From Sphingorhabdus profundilacus (GTDB lineage: Bacteria; Pseudomonadota; Alphaproteobacteria; Sphingomonadales; Sphingomonadaceae), in the NCBI RefSeq assembly GCF_009769755.1, contig NZ_SDWJ01000001.1:868001-932000 (forward strand): DNA of 64,000 bases, given 5' to 3'. The notes under the pieces are model-generated. The model was not told the DNA's origin and did not search any database. It worked only from the letters and a program-made list of their open reading frames with translations. Positions 57,293-64,000 of this stretch are shown one piece after another. The stretch's first letter is position 1. Every line of letters starts with the position of its first letter. Position numbers and translations under genes: made by a program.

Positions 57293-58674
57293 GGCATCGG
57301 CTCCGGATTGAGCGGGCCTTCATAATTTGCAACCAACGCAAGGGTGGAAACCCAAGCGGCCACATTTTGGCGCAATTCGGCCTTATCGATCTTGTCCAGC
57401 GTGTCGTCAGGCGTGTGATGCAGGTCAAAATATTTGGTGCCATCTTGTTGCAAGTCGATGATTCCCGGTTTTTGGGCGGCGATTATTGCCCCGATATCGG
57501 CACCGCCAGCAGCAACATTCTTACGGGGAACAACGCCGAGTGGGGCAAGTGCTGCAACTATCTTTCTTTTCAGTTCGGACGCACTTTCAGGAAGCAGAAA
57601 ATCGACAGCCCATACATTACCGGCGCCAAAATCGGATTCCATGGCCAGACCATGTCCTTCGGTCGCATGTTGCGCGCCATAATCCTTGCCGCCCCAAACC
57701 CCCACTTCTTCGGCACCTGCCCACAAAAGTCGAACAGTCCGTTTAGGTTGTCCTAATGTTTTCAGATGCTTGGCCGCCGCTGTTATTATTCCACATCCTG
57801 CGGCATCATCAATCGCGCCGGTCCCAAGATCCCAACTGTCGAGATGACATGCGATGACAATAATCGGCAATTTCGGGTTACTACCGGGTATTTCGGCCAG
57901 AACATTGCCCGATGTCTGCATTCCGATATTTTGCGGCGTCAGTTTAAGTTTCATGGTTATGGCTTTGCCGCGCCCGAGCATTCTTTCGAGATTTTCCGCA
58001 TCCGGTATCGAAATTGCGCCGGACGGAATCGGCGTAACCCCGGCTTCAAAGTTGGTGTTGCCGGTGTGCGGATTGCGATGATAATCGGTTCCTGCCGACC
58101 GAATAATGATCGCCGCAGCCCCCTTTTTCGCCGCAATGTTCGGGCCGACAAATCGCGCAGGTCCAAAGGCGGCATAGCTGCTGCCGTCTTGCGTCCGGTG
58201 CATGGCATGGCTGACAAAGGCGATCTTGCCTTTCAGGCTGCCATCCGGGACAACGCGCAGGTCATCCAAAGTCGGGAAATAGGCAATTTCAGCCTCCAGT
58301 CCCGCTTCGCCAGTGCTACCGCTATTGCCCAGCGCCGTGATGGCGAGCTTTTGCCTGAAAGGCGATGAAATTTCCGCCTTTTCTTCGCCCCGGACCCAAG
58401 TCGGCATCTTGAATTCTTCAATGCGGACATTTTCGAAACCCAGCGCCTTCAACTTGTTTACCGCCCAGATTCGCGCCCGCGCCTCTGCCTCTGTTCCGCC
58501 CTGACGGGGGCCGATTTCGGTGGTCAGGCCTTCGATGACGTCATACGCTACTTCGTCACTTTTCAGCACGCTTTCGCGTGCATCAGATAATGTCGATTGT
58601 GCGTTGGCGACGGAATAAGTTGCTGAAATCAGCAGCATTGATGCTGCGGCGAATGATCTGGAATGTTTGTTCAT
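57289..58674 (-). CDS. M28 family metallopeptidase, secreted
   Basis: A 461-residue aminopeptidase/carboxypeptidase-like enzyme with a signal peptide (MNKHSRSFAAASMLLISATYSVANA). A protease-associated insert lies in the first half (SLKGKIAFVSH). The two-zinc site reads ACHLDSWDLGTGAIDDAAG, with the catalytic GAEEVG following. The start at 58674 sets the signal peptide; the frame is open upstream for 66 codons across the divergent promoter and ettA start, without support. It would release amino acids or dipeptides in the periplasm, complementing the POT transporter. Confidence 0.92.
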   Translation of the reverse strand: MNKHSRSFAAASMLLISATYSVANAQSTLSDARESVLKSDEVAYDVIEGLTTEIGPRQGGTEAEARARIWAVNKLKALGFENVRIEEFKMPTWVRGEEKAEISSPFRQKLAITALGNSGSTGEAGLEAEIAYFPTLDDLRVVPDGSLKGKIAFVSHAMHRTQDGSSYAAFGPARFVGPNIAAKKGAAAIIIRSAGTDYHRNPHTGNTNFEAGVTPIPSGAISIPDAENLERMLGRGKAITMKLKLTPQNIGMQTSGNVLAEIPGSNPKLPIIVIACHLDSWDLGTGAIDDAAGCGIITAAAKHLKTLGQPKRTVRLLWAGAEEVGVWGGKDYGAQHATEGHGLAMESDFGAGNVWAVDFLLPESASELKRKIVAALAPLGVVPRKNVAAGGADIGAIIAAQKPGIIDLQQDGTKYFDLHHTPDDTLDKIDKAELRQNVAAWVSTLALVANYEGPLNPEPMP

Positions 58675-58789
58675 GGGGCACAGGCATAATAGCCTGCCAT
58701 AGTTTTGCAATCCCGCCTTGCGAGGATAAGGCCAGATGGTTAGGGAAGCGGCCAAATCAAAGTAAATCCCAGACAGGAAAGTTACCGAC

Positions 58790-60469
58790 ATGGCAGCGCA
58801 ATATAGCTTCGTAATGAAAGGGATGACCAAAACCTTCCCCGGCGCGAGTAAGCCCGTCCTCAGCAATATCAATTTGCAATTTTACCCGGATGCTAAAATC
58901 GGCATCGTTGGTCCGAACGGTACCGGTAAATCGACGCTGATGAAAATCATGGCTGGCATGGACACGGAATTTACCGGTGAAGCATGGCCGGGCGAAAACA
59001 TCCGCGTGGGATATCTGGCGCAGGAACCCGAACTTGATCCGAACAAAACGGTCAAGGAAAATGTCATGGACGGAGTCCGCCCGGTTGCGGATCTGGTGGA
59101 CCGTTTCAACGAAATATCGATGCTGATGGCCGACCCGCCAGAAGACGCCGATTTCGATGCCTTGATGGAAGAAATGGGAACGCTGCAGGAAAAGATTGAC
59201 GCCGTCGATGGGTGGAGCCTCGATAGCCAGTTGGAACTGGCCATGGACGCCCTGCGTTGCCCGCCTGCAGATAGTCCGGTTACGAACCTGTCAGGCGGCG
59301 AAAAGCGCAGAATTGCCTTGACCCGATTGCTGCTGGAAAAGCCTGACATATTGCTGCTCGACGAACCGACCAACCATCTTGATGCCGAATCTGTGGCGTG
59401 GCTGGAAAAGCATCTCGTCGACTATAAGGGCAACGTCATTCTGGTTACCCACGACCGTTATTTTCTGGATAATGTCGTCAGCTGGATACTCGAACTCGAT
59501 CGTGGACGGTATTTTGTCTATGAAGGCAATTATTCCACCTATCTGGAAAAGAAAGCCAAGCGGCTCGAACAGGAATCGCGTGAAGATGCCGGACGGCAAA
59601 AGGCGATCAAGGACGAGCTGGAATGGATCCGGCAAAGCCCCAAGGCGCGGCAAACCAAATCCAAGGCGCGTATCAAATCTTTCGATCAATTGGTCGAGGC
59701 ACAGGAGAACCGCACCCCTGGAAAGGCACAGATTGTTATCCAGATACCGGAACGTCTGGGCAGCAAGGTGATCGAAGTCAAAAATGTGTCGAAAGCCTAT
59801 GGCGACAAATTATTGTTCGAAAACTTGTCGTTCAGCATTCCGCCCGGCGGCATCGTCGGTGTTATCGGCCCCAATGGTGCAGGTAAATCGACCTTGTTCC
59901 GGTTAATCACCGGTCAGGAAACCCCGGATAGCGGCGAAGTTGATATTGGCGAGACAGTGCGCTTGGGCTTTGTCGACCAGAGCCGTGACGACCTTGATCC
60001 CAATAAAAATGTCTGGGAAGAAATTTCCGGTGGGGCGGATTTCATGAAATTGGGCAAACATGAAACGCCAACGCGCGCTTATGTTGGTGCATTCAATTTC
60101 AAGGGCACGGATCAACAGAAAAAGGTCGGATTATTGTCGGGCGGCGAACGCAATCGCGTCCACATGGCCAAGATGCTGAAAGAGGGCGGCAATGTTCTGT
60201 TGCTTGACGAACCTACCAACGATCTTGATGTGGAAACATTGTCTGCGTTGGAAGAGGCATTGGAAAGTTTTGCCGGTTGCGCGGTGGTCATAAGCCATGA
60301 CCGCTTTTTCCTCGACCGTCTGGCGACCCATATTCTCGCATTTGAAGGCGATAGCCATGTCGAATGGTTTGAAGGTAATTTTGAATCTTACGAAGAGGAC
60401 AAGATTGCCCGCCTTGGTGACGAAGCGACCCGGCCACATCGGGCTACCTACAAGAAAATGACGCGATAG
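58790..60469 (+). CDS. ettA: Energy-dependent translational throttle protein EttA
   Basis: A 559-residue ABC-F ATPase without membrane segments. Two ATPase cassettes carry Walker A GPNGTGKST and GPNGAGKST, signatures NLSGGEKRR and LLSGGERNR, and LLLDEPTNHLD and LLLDEPTNDLD. The linker and total length fit EttA, which binds the ribosomal E site and gates the first elongation step according to ADP/ATP ratio. It is divergent from the M28 peptidase. Confidence 0.96.
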   Translation: MAAQYSFVMKGMTKTFPGASKPVLSNINLQFYPDAKIGIVGPNGTGKSTLMKIMAGMDTEFTGEAWPGENIRVGYLAQEPELDPNKTVKENVMDGVRPVADLVDRFNEISMLMADPPEDADFDALMEEMGTLQEKIDAVDGWSLDSQLELAMDALRCPPADSPVTNLSGGEKRRIALTRLLLEKPDILLLDEPTNHLDAESVAWLEKHLVDYKGNVILVTHDRYFLDNVVSWILELDRGRYFVYEGNYSTYLEKKAKRLEQESREDAGRQKAIKDELEWIRQSPKARQTKSKARIKSFDQLVEAQENRTPGKAQIVIQIPERLGSKVIEVKNVSKAYGDKLLFENLSFSIPPGGIVGVIGPNGAGKSTLFRLITGQETPDSGEVDIGETVRLGFVDQSRDDLDPNKNVWEEISGGADFMKLGKHETPTRAYVGAFNFKGTDQQKKVGLLSGGERNRVHMAKMLKEGGNVLLLDEPTNDLDVETLSALEEALESFAGCAVVISHDRFFLDRLATHILAFEGDSHVEWFEGNFESYEEDKIARLGDEATRPHRATYKKMTR

Positions 60470-60497
60470 GATTCATCCATATATTCGGGAAAGCGCT

Positions 60498-61448
60498 GTG
60501 ACAATTTCCAGACGGATATTGGGCTATGCACTGGCCGCCGGGATATTGTGCGGTGGCGCATCTGCACATAATATATGGGCTGTGGGTCCGGTTGAACAAT
60601 GGATCGCGGCCGATGATGATGTCGCGCGAAATATTTCGGAAACTGGATTTTTCAGCGGCATCGAAATTGCGGACTATCGATTTTCAGAGAACGGATTTGA
60701 CTGGCATCTGATCCGGTTTACCAACACTGCCAAGCCTTATGGTCCACTTTGGCTTGTGCCGCATGATGACGAAAATGCCGCTTTCGACGCGATGATTGCC
60801 GCGCTTAAGGAACATGGCGGGGTCGGTATCGCCGTGAATAGCGGAAACGGAAGCGCCCGGATGCAAAGCGGTTATGGCCGTTGCGGGGTTGATGTCCGCA
60901 AAAAAGCGGCATGTGACCCTAACCGGAATTTTGACAGCCAATCCCCGGCATTCACATCCACGATCCTTGATCAGCGCCCCATCGGCCAGCCGGTTATCGC
61001 GTTGCACACCAACAGCCCTGGATTTGCGGGCGATGGCCAAGGGGGCAGGGGCGATATCAGCATCGTTGACAAGATCGCTTTCCGCCAAGGTGAAAAGCGA
61101 GCACGAAAAGGTGCGTTACTGGCGGTAAGCCCAATTCCCCTGATGGCCAATTATGACACGCTCGGGCTGGTCGCCCATGCGCGTGCCCATGGCTCCCCAT
61201 CTGCGGCGACAAAGGCATGTGGGCGCGCCTTATCCGACAGCGGGATACATTTCTGGCATGAAGAGGTAGATCAAAGCGACGGGTCCATGTCGAATTACCT
61301 CGCCTTGAACGAGCCCGATATTGCCTATTTCAATGCGGAGAGCCGTGCAGATGCCGATCTTGCGATAGCGGCGTCGCGGCACTTAATCATGGTGAAAACC
61401 TTTATTGATCGCTGTTCGTCAGGGAACAAGCCAACGGCCGGTCCATGA
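60498..61448 (+). CDS. Secreted hypothetical protein
   Basis: A 316-residue protein starting with GTG and an N-terminal signal peptide (ISRRILGYALAAGILCGGASA). It is not assigned to a known family. Segments WLVPHDDENAAFDAMIAAL, SARMQSGYG and PVIALHTNSPGF contain conserved-looking His, Asp, Glu and Arg residues, recalling zinc carboxypeptidase-like layouts, but this is speculative. Four cysteines could form disulfides. It follows ettA by 28 bases and overlaps the convergent PNPOx-like gene by 30 bp. Confidence 0.75.
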   Translation: MTISRRILGYALAAGILCGGASAHNIWAVGPVEQWIAADDDVARNISETGFFSGIEIADYRFSENGFDWHLIRFTNTAKPYGPLWLVPHDDENAAFDAMIAALKEHGGVGIAVNSGNGSARMQSGYGRCGVDVRKKAACDPNRNFDSQSPAFTSTILDQRPIGQPVIALHTNSPGFAGDGQGGRGDISIVDKIAFRQGEKRARKGALLAVSPIPLMANYDTLGLVAHARAHGSPSAATKACGRALSDSGIHFWHEEVDQSDGSMSNYLALNEPDIAYFNAESRADADLAIAASRHLIMVKTFIDRCSSGNKPTAGP

Positions 61449-62048
61449 ACTGTTTTCATCCTGCCAATCCCAACGCGCACGCCGGTGGCCCATATTGGCA
61501 AGAAATAACCATTCGATAGAGCGAACCTCGAACAACAATAGCGCGAAATTTTCGCGGGCGTCGCTCAGTTGCGCTTCGTCGGGTTGGCGGCCTTCGATCC
61601 ATTGGGGTAAACCCGATGTTGGCCCCTCACTGGGCGTTGCCGGTGCCATTTCCGACATGTAGCAACGCCTTGCAAACGGCGTAGAGCCTGACCATGCGAT
61701 ATTTACAGCTTCGGGATCGGTGGCCAAAATTGCCTTGCCTCCCAATCGCAATTGCAGCCTTTCACCGGCGTCATACATCAGCACCGATGCGTTGCTATTC
61801 AAGGCGATTTCGCCGATTTTGGTTGAGCGTAAATCAGTGTGAAATCGCAAGCGGCGCATATTGCGATCCGCCTCGCGCAGGACCATGACACGCAATTGGG
61901 GGACGCCGTCGCCATCCACAGTTCCCACCACCGGCGTGTGGGCCGCGGATGATCTTTTGCTTGCACCCGGCTCAATCAAGTCCCACGCTTTGGTAAAACT
62001 TAAGTCAATATCATTATAAAATTCAGTATCTTGTAGGCTTGATGTCAT
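61419..62048 (-). CDS. Pyridoxamine 5'-phosphate oxidase-like flavin protein
   Basis: A 209-residue split-barrel protein. PQLRVMVLREADRNMRRLRFHTDLRSTKIGEI matches the FMN-binding segment of pyridoxamine phosphate oxidase-like proteins, and the C-terminal SIEWLFLANMGHRRARW corresponds to their closing motif. It lacks full similarity to PdxH, so the substrate is uncertain. It is coupled to the carbonic anhydrase gene by a 4-base overlap and is the last gene of the bicarbonate operon. Confidence 0.85.
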   Translation of the reverse strand: MTSSLQDTEFYNDIDLSFTKAWDLIEPGASKRSSAAHTPVVGTVDGDGVPQLRVMVLREADRNMRRLRFHTDLRSTKIGEIALNSNASVLMYDAGERLQLRLGGKAILATDPEAVNIAWSGSTPFARRCYMSEMAPATPSEGPTSGLPQWIEGRQPDEAQLSDARENFALLLFEVRSIEWLFLANMGHRRARWDWQDENSSWTGRWLVP

Positions 62049-62668
62049 TGCGGCTCGAACATTCCTGTTGCTTCATCAAGAACATGTAACTCACCCTGCG
62101 CTATCCCGAAATAGGCACCATGGAGTTTGAGAAAGCCCGTCTTTTCACGCTCTGTAATGAAGGGAAATGTGCGTAAATTGGCAAGGCTTACCCTAACCGT
62201 TTCCAGTTCCAGCGCATGTTGCGGATCATCGCAATTGGCCGCCAAAATTGCGTCACGGGCATCATCGATGATGCCCACCCATTTATCGACAAAACTATGG
62301 CCCTGCTGACCAAGATCGCTGCCCGACAGCGAAGCCGTGATCCCGCCGCACTGGGCGTGACCGAGAATGACGATATGCCTGACCTCCAGACCAAGAACGC
62401 CAAATTCGATCGCAGCCGACACACCGTGGAGACCACCGCCTGTTTCATAAGGCGGAACGAGATTTGCGACATTTCTCAGCGCGAAGACTTGACCCGGCAC
62501 TGTATCAAAAACCGTTGCCGGATCGACACGGCTGTCGCAGCAGGAAATAATCATCACGGGCGGCGATTGACCGTCACTGGCCAGAGCGTCAAAACGCGCC
62601 TTTTGCTTGACATAGGCATCATTTCGAAACCGCTTGTAACCTTCAATCAACGAAGCAAATTCCGGCAT
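62045..62668 (-). CDS. Beta-class carbonic anhydrase
   Basis: A 207-residue zinc enzyme interconverting CO2 and bicarbonate. Zinc ligands are visible as C and D of SCCDSRVDP and H-x2-C of LGHAQCGG; RNVANLVPPYE is a further signature. It is cytoplasmic, with no signal peptide. It is encoded directly after a PII-like protein and an SbtA-type transporter, so it probably supplies or uses imported bicarbonate. Confidence 0.96.
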   Translation of the reverse strand: MPEFASLIEGYKRFRNDAYVKQKARFDALASDGQSPPVMIISCCDSRVDPATVFDTVPGQVFALRNVANLVPPYETGGGLHGVSAAIEFGVLGLEVRHIVILGHAQCGGITASLSGSDLGQQGHSFVDKWVGIIDDARDAILAANCDDPQHALELETVRVSLANLRTFPFITEREKTGFLKLHGAYFGIAQGELHVLDEATGMFEPQ

Positions 62669-62980
62669 TTAAAAGCGGTCCCCACGAACAACCTGGACAT
62701 CACCAATGGTGAGCAGGAGCCGGTAGCTATCCAGCAAAGGAACCAGGGCGTCCACCAGATGATTTGCCTTTTCTGTGGATGCGACGACAAGGACAATGGT
62801 TTTCGCCGCAGCGCCGGTAACATCGTCCTGTTGCCATTGACCGTTCCGGCCACCGCCTGAATCAACATGAATAAGACTCCACCCCGAGATATCTACTGCC
62901 TTGATCAGGGCGGTAATCCGGGGGGCAAGAGGGGTGTCGACGAGTATTTCGATCCGTTTCCGGGTGACTGTTTCTGCCAT
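62669..62980 (-). CDS. sbtB: PII-like protein, SbtB type
   Basis: A 103-residue protein with the compact beta-alpha-beta repeat of PII signal proteins (KRIEILVDTPLAPRITALIKAVDISGWSLI, KTIVLVVASTEKANHLVDAL). The central loop (SGGGRNGQWQQDDVTG) is unlike the uridylylated T-loop of GlnB. In cyanobacteria SbtB binds adenine nucleotides and gates SbtA. Its stop abuts the carbonic anhydrase ATG, and sbtA ends 3 bases before its own start. Confidence 0.85.
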   Translation of the reverse strand: MAETVTRKRIEILVDTPLAPRITALIKAVDISGWSLIHVDSGGGRNGQWQQDDVTGAAAKTIVLVVASTEKANHLVDALVPLLDSYRLLLTIGDVQVVRGDRF

Positions 62981-62983
62981 ATT

Positions 62984-63931
62984 CTATCCGATCAGCTGAG
63001 CATAAGCGGCCATCAGTGAAATGCCGAAGATGATATTGAATGGAAAGGTGATACCCAAAGACATGCTCAAATAAATCCCCGGATCAGCCTCTGGCAATGC
63101 CAGACGCATCGCAGCCGGGACGGCGATATAAGACGCGCTTGCCGCGAGAATTCCAAGCGCCGCCGCAGAGGCAATGTCTAGGCCGATGGCGGTCCCCAAT
63201 GTCGTCCCGATGACACCGTTCAGCACCGGTAAAATGATGGCGAGAACCACCAGTTTTAGCGTTATTTTCCGCGATTGCACCAATCGCCGGGCCGCGATCA
63301 GCCCCATGTCGAGCAAAAACAGGCAAAGGACACCGCGAAAGCCGGTGTCAAATAACGGTTTAACAGGCGCGAAACCGTCCTTCCCTGCGATCATTCCGAT
63401 TACAAAACTACCGACGAGCAGGACGACCGAAGCGTTCGTAAGCACTTCGTGCCAAGGGACCGTGGCGCCTGACGACGCTTGTCCGCGGCGTGCCAGCACC
63501 AGGCCGCTGATGATGGCGGGTGTTTCCATCAATGCCAGAACGGCAACCATATAGCCAGCCGGCCCCAATCCCTGACCGGTCAATATTTCCTTTGCGGTCA
63601 CAAAAGTAACGACACTGACCGAACCATAATGTGCTGCAACCGCACCGGCATCAATTTTTGAAAGGCCGCCAAAGCTGCGTAGCAGCGCGAATGCGATGAT
63701 CGGCAGCAAAAAGCTTAAGGCTATACCCGCCACAGAAGCGGCGATAAGGTCGGCGGTAATCCCGCTGGACGCAACTTCAACGCCGCCTTTCAACCCGATG
63801 GCCGCCATCAAATATAGAGACATGGCTTTTGCAAAAGCCTCGGGAATGGAAAGGTCCGACTTTGCCAGCGCCGCCAAAAAGCCCAGAACGAAGAACAAAA
63901 TGACCGGAGATGTCAGCGTATCAACGATCAT
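62984..63931 (-). CDS. sbtA: SbtA-type sodium-dependent bicarbonate transporter
   Basis: A 315-residue membrane protein of the DUF897/SbtA family with about ten helices. Signatures include LFFVLGFLAALAKSDLSIPE, AIGLKGGVEVA and AAHYGSVSVVTF. The ATG at 63931 has a near-perfect GGAGGTGG ribosome site; 23 upstream codons to the window edge have none. It is somewhat shorter than cyanobacterial SbtA (about 370). It heads the sbtA-sbtB-carbonic anhydrase-PNPOx operon. Confidence 0.9.
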   Translation of the reverse strand: MIVDTLTSPVILFFVLGFLAALAKSDLSIPEAFAKAMSLYLMAAIGLKGGVEVASSGITADLIAASVAGIALSFLLPIIAFALLRSFGGLSKIDAGAVAAHYGSVSVVTFVTAKEILTGQGLGPAGYMVAVLALMETPAIISGLVLARRGQASSGATVPWHEVLTNASVVLLVGSFVIGMIAGKDGFAPVKPLFDTGFRGVLCLFLLDMGLIAARRLVQSRKITLKLVVLAIILPVLNGVIGTTLGTAIGLDIASAAALGILAASASYIAVPAAMRLALPEADPGIYLSMSLGITFPFNIIFGISLMAAYAQLIG

Positions 63932-64000
63932 ACCACCTCCTGATTGCAAAAACACCCTCTCGATAGCAGGCAAGTTGCAGTTGGCAAGTGGGTGCCGCAT

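Noticed and set aside
58675-58872. A 66-codon N-terminal extension of the M28 peptidase
   Set aside because: It runs through the divergent promoter into ettA; the ATG at 58674 starts a proper signal peptide.

Overview
The window is 64 kb of an alphaproteobacterial chromosome, most probably from Sphingomonadales (a Sphingorhabdus/Sphingopyxis-like organism). The reasons are gene content and style: CcrM with a GANTC-rich promoter, a split three-gene pnt transhydrogenase operon, an XrtA/PEP-CTERM-type prsK-prsR-prsT cluster, paired amidohydrolases behind a POT transporter, a short-chain fatty-acyl regulator (ScfR-like) divergent from a long isocitrate lyase, and abundant intergenic palindromes with CACCCTGAAC ends. 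No rRNA, phage, transposase or CRISPR array is seen. Species assignment is inference.

Layout. 1-3 kb: a subclass B3 metallo-beta-lactamase cut by the left edge, an SDR and a soluble chemoreceptor. 3.1-5.8 kb: sdhC-sdhD-sdhA without sdhB. 5.8-12.4 kb: a luciferase-like oxidoreductase, LysE exporter, CreD, an FMN hydroxy-acid dehydrogenase, a zinc metallopeptidase, 3-hydroxybutyrate dehydrogenase and a small membrane protein. 12.5-15.9 kb: isocitrate lyase with a 52-residue downstream partner, divergent from its probable regulator. 15.9-18.6 kb: repeats around a regulator/alpha-beta hydrolase fusion and a methyltransferase remnant. 18.6-26.6 kb: mannose-1-phosphate guanylyltransferase and the XrtA-type sugar transferase-prsK-prsR-prsT operon. 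26.6-35.7 kb: GntR regulator, nitroreductase, peptide transporter with two amidohydrolases, NnrU, a repeat block, aldo/keto reductase and a dicarboxylate symporter. 35.8-41.3 kb: tightly overlapped glmM-thiD-rnhB, then ccrM-folP. 41.3-46.8 kb: a DUF2177 protein, repeats, an NtrC-like regulator, an aa3-oxidase subunit IV microprotein and pntAA-pntAB-pntB. 46.8-50.4 kb: a racemase-like protein, a beta-helix/diheme cytochrome pair, HspQ and tRNA-Ser(CGA). 50.4-57 kb: a polysaccharide export lipoprotein and a diffusible-signal-factor (DSF) cell-cell signalling cluster. 57-64 kb: M28 peptidase, EttA, and a bicarbonate-handling operon SbtA / PII-like / beta-carbonic anhydrase / PNPOx-like protein.

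How the genes fit together. aceA, bdhA, the sdh genes and a ScfR-like regulator point to growth on acetate, short fatty acids or PHB. manC, the sugar transferase, PrsK/R/T and the Wza-like lipoprotein point to a regulated exopolysaccharide. The most interesting system is the DSF locus: an RpfF-type synthase converges on an RpfC-type hybrid kinase, which is translationally coupled to a REC-PAS-GGDEF-EAL protein. That protein sits where Xanthomonas has the HD-GYP protein RpfG, so a Xanthomonas-type sensor appears joined to an RpfR-like c-di-GMP output. A second strong signal is the ccrM promoter, with seven GANTC sites in 163 bp. A third is a MITE-like repeat family; together with a second GC-rich palindrome family it fills every convergent gene gap longer than about 140 bp.
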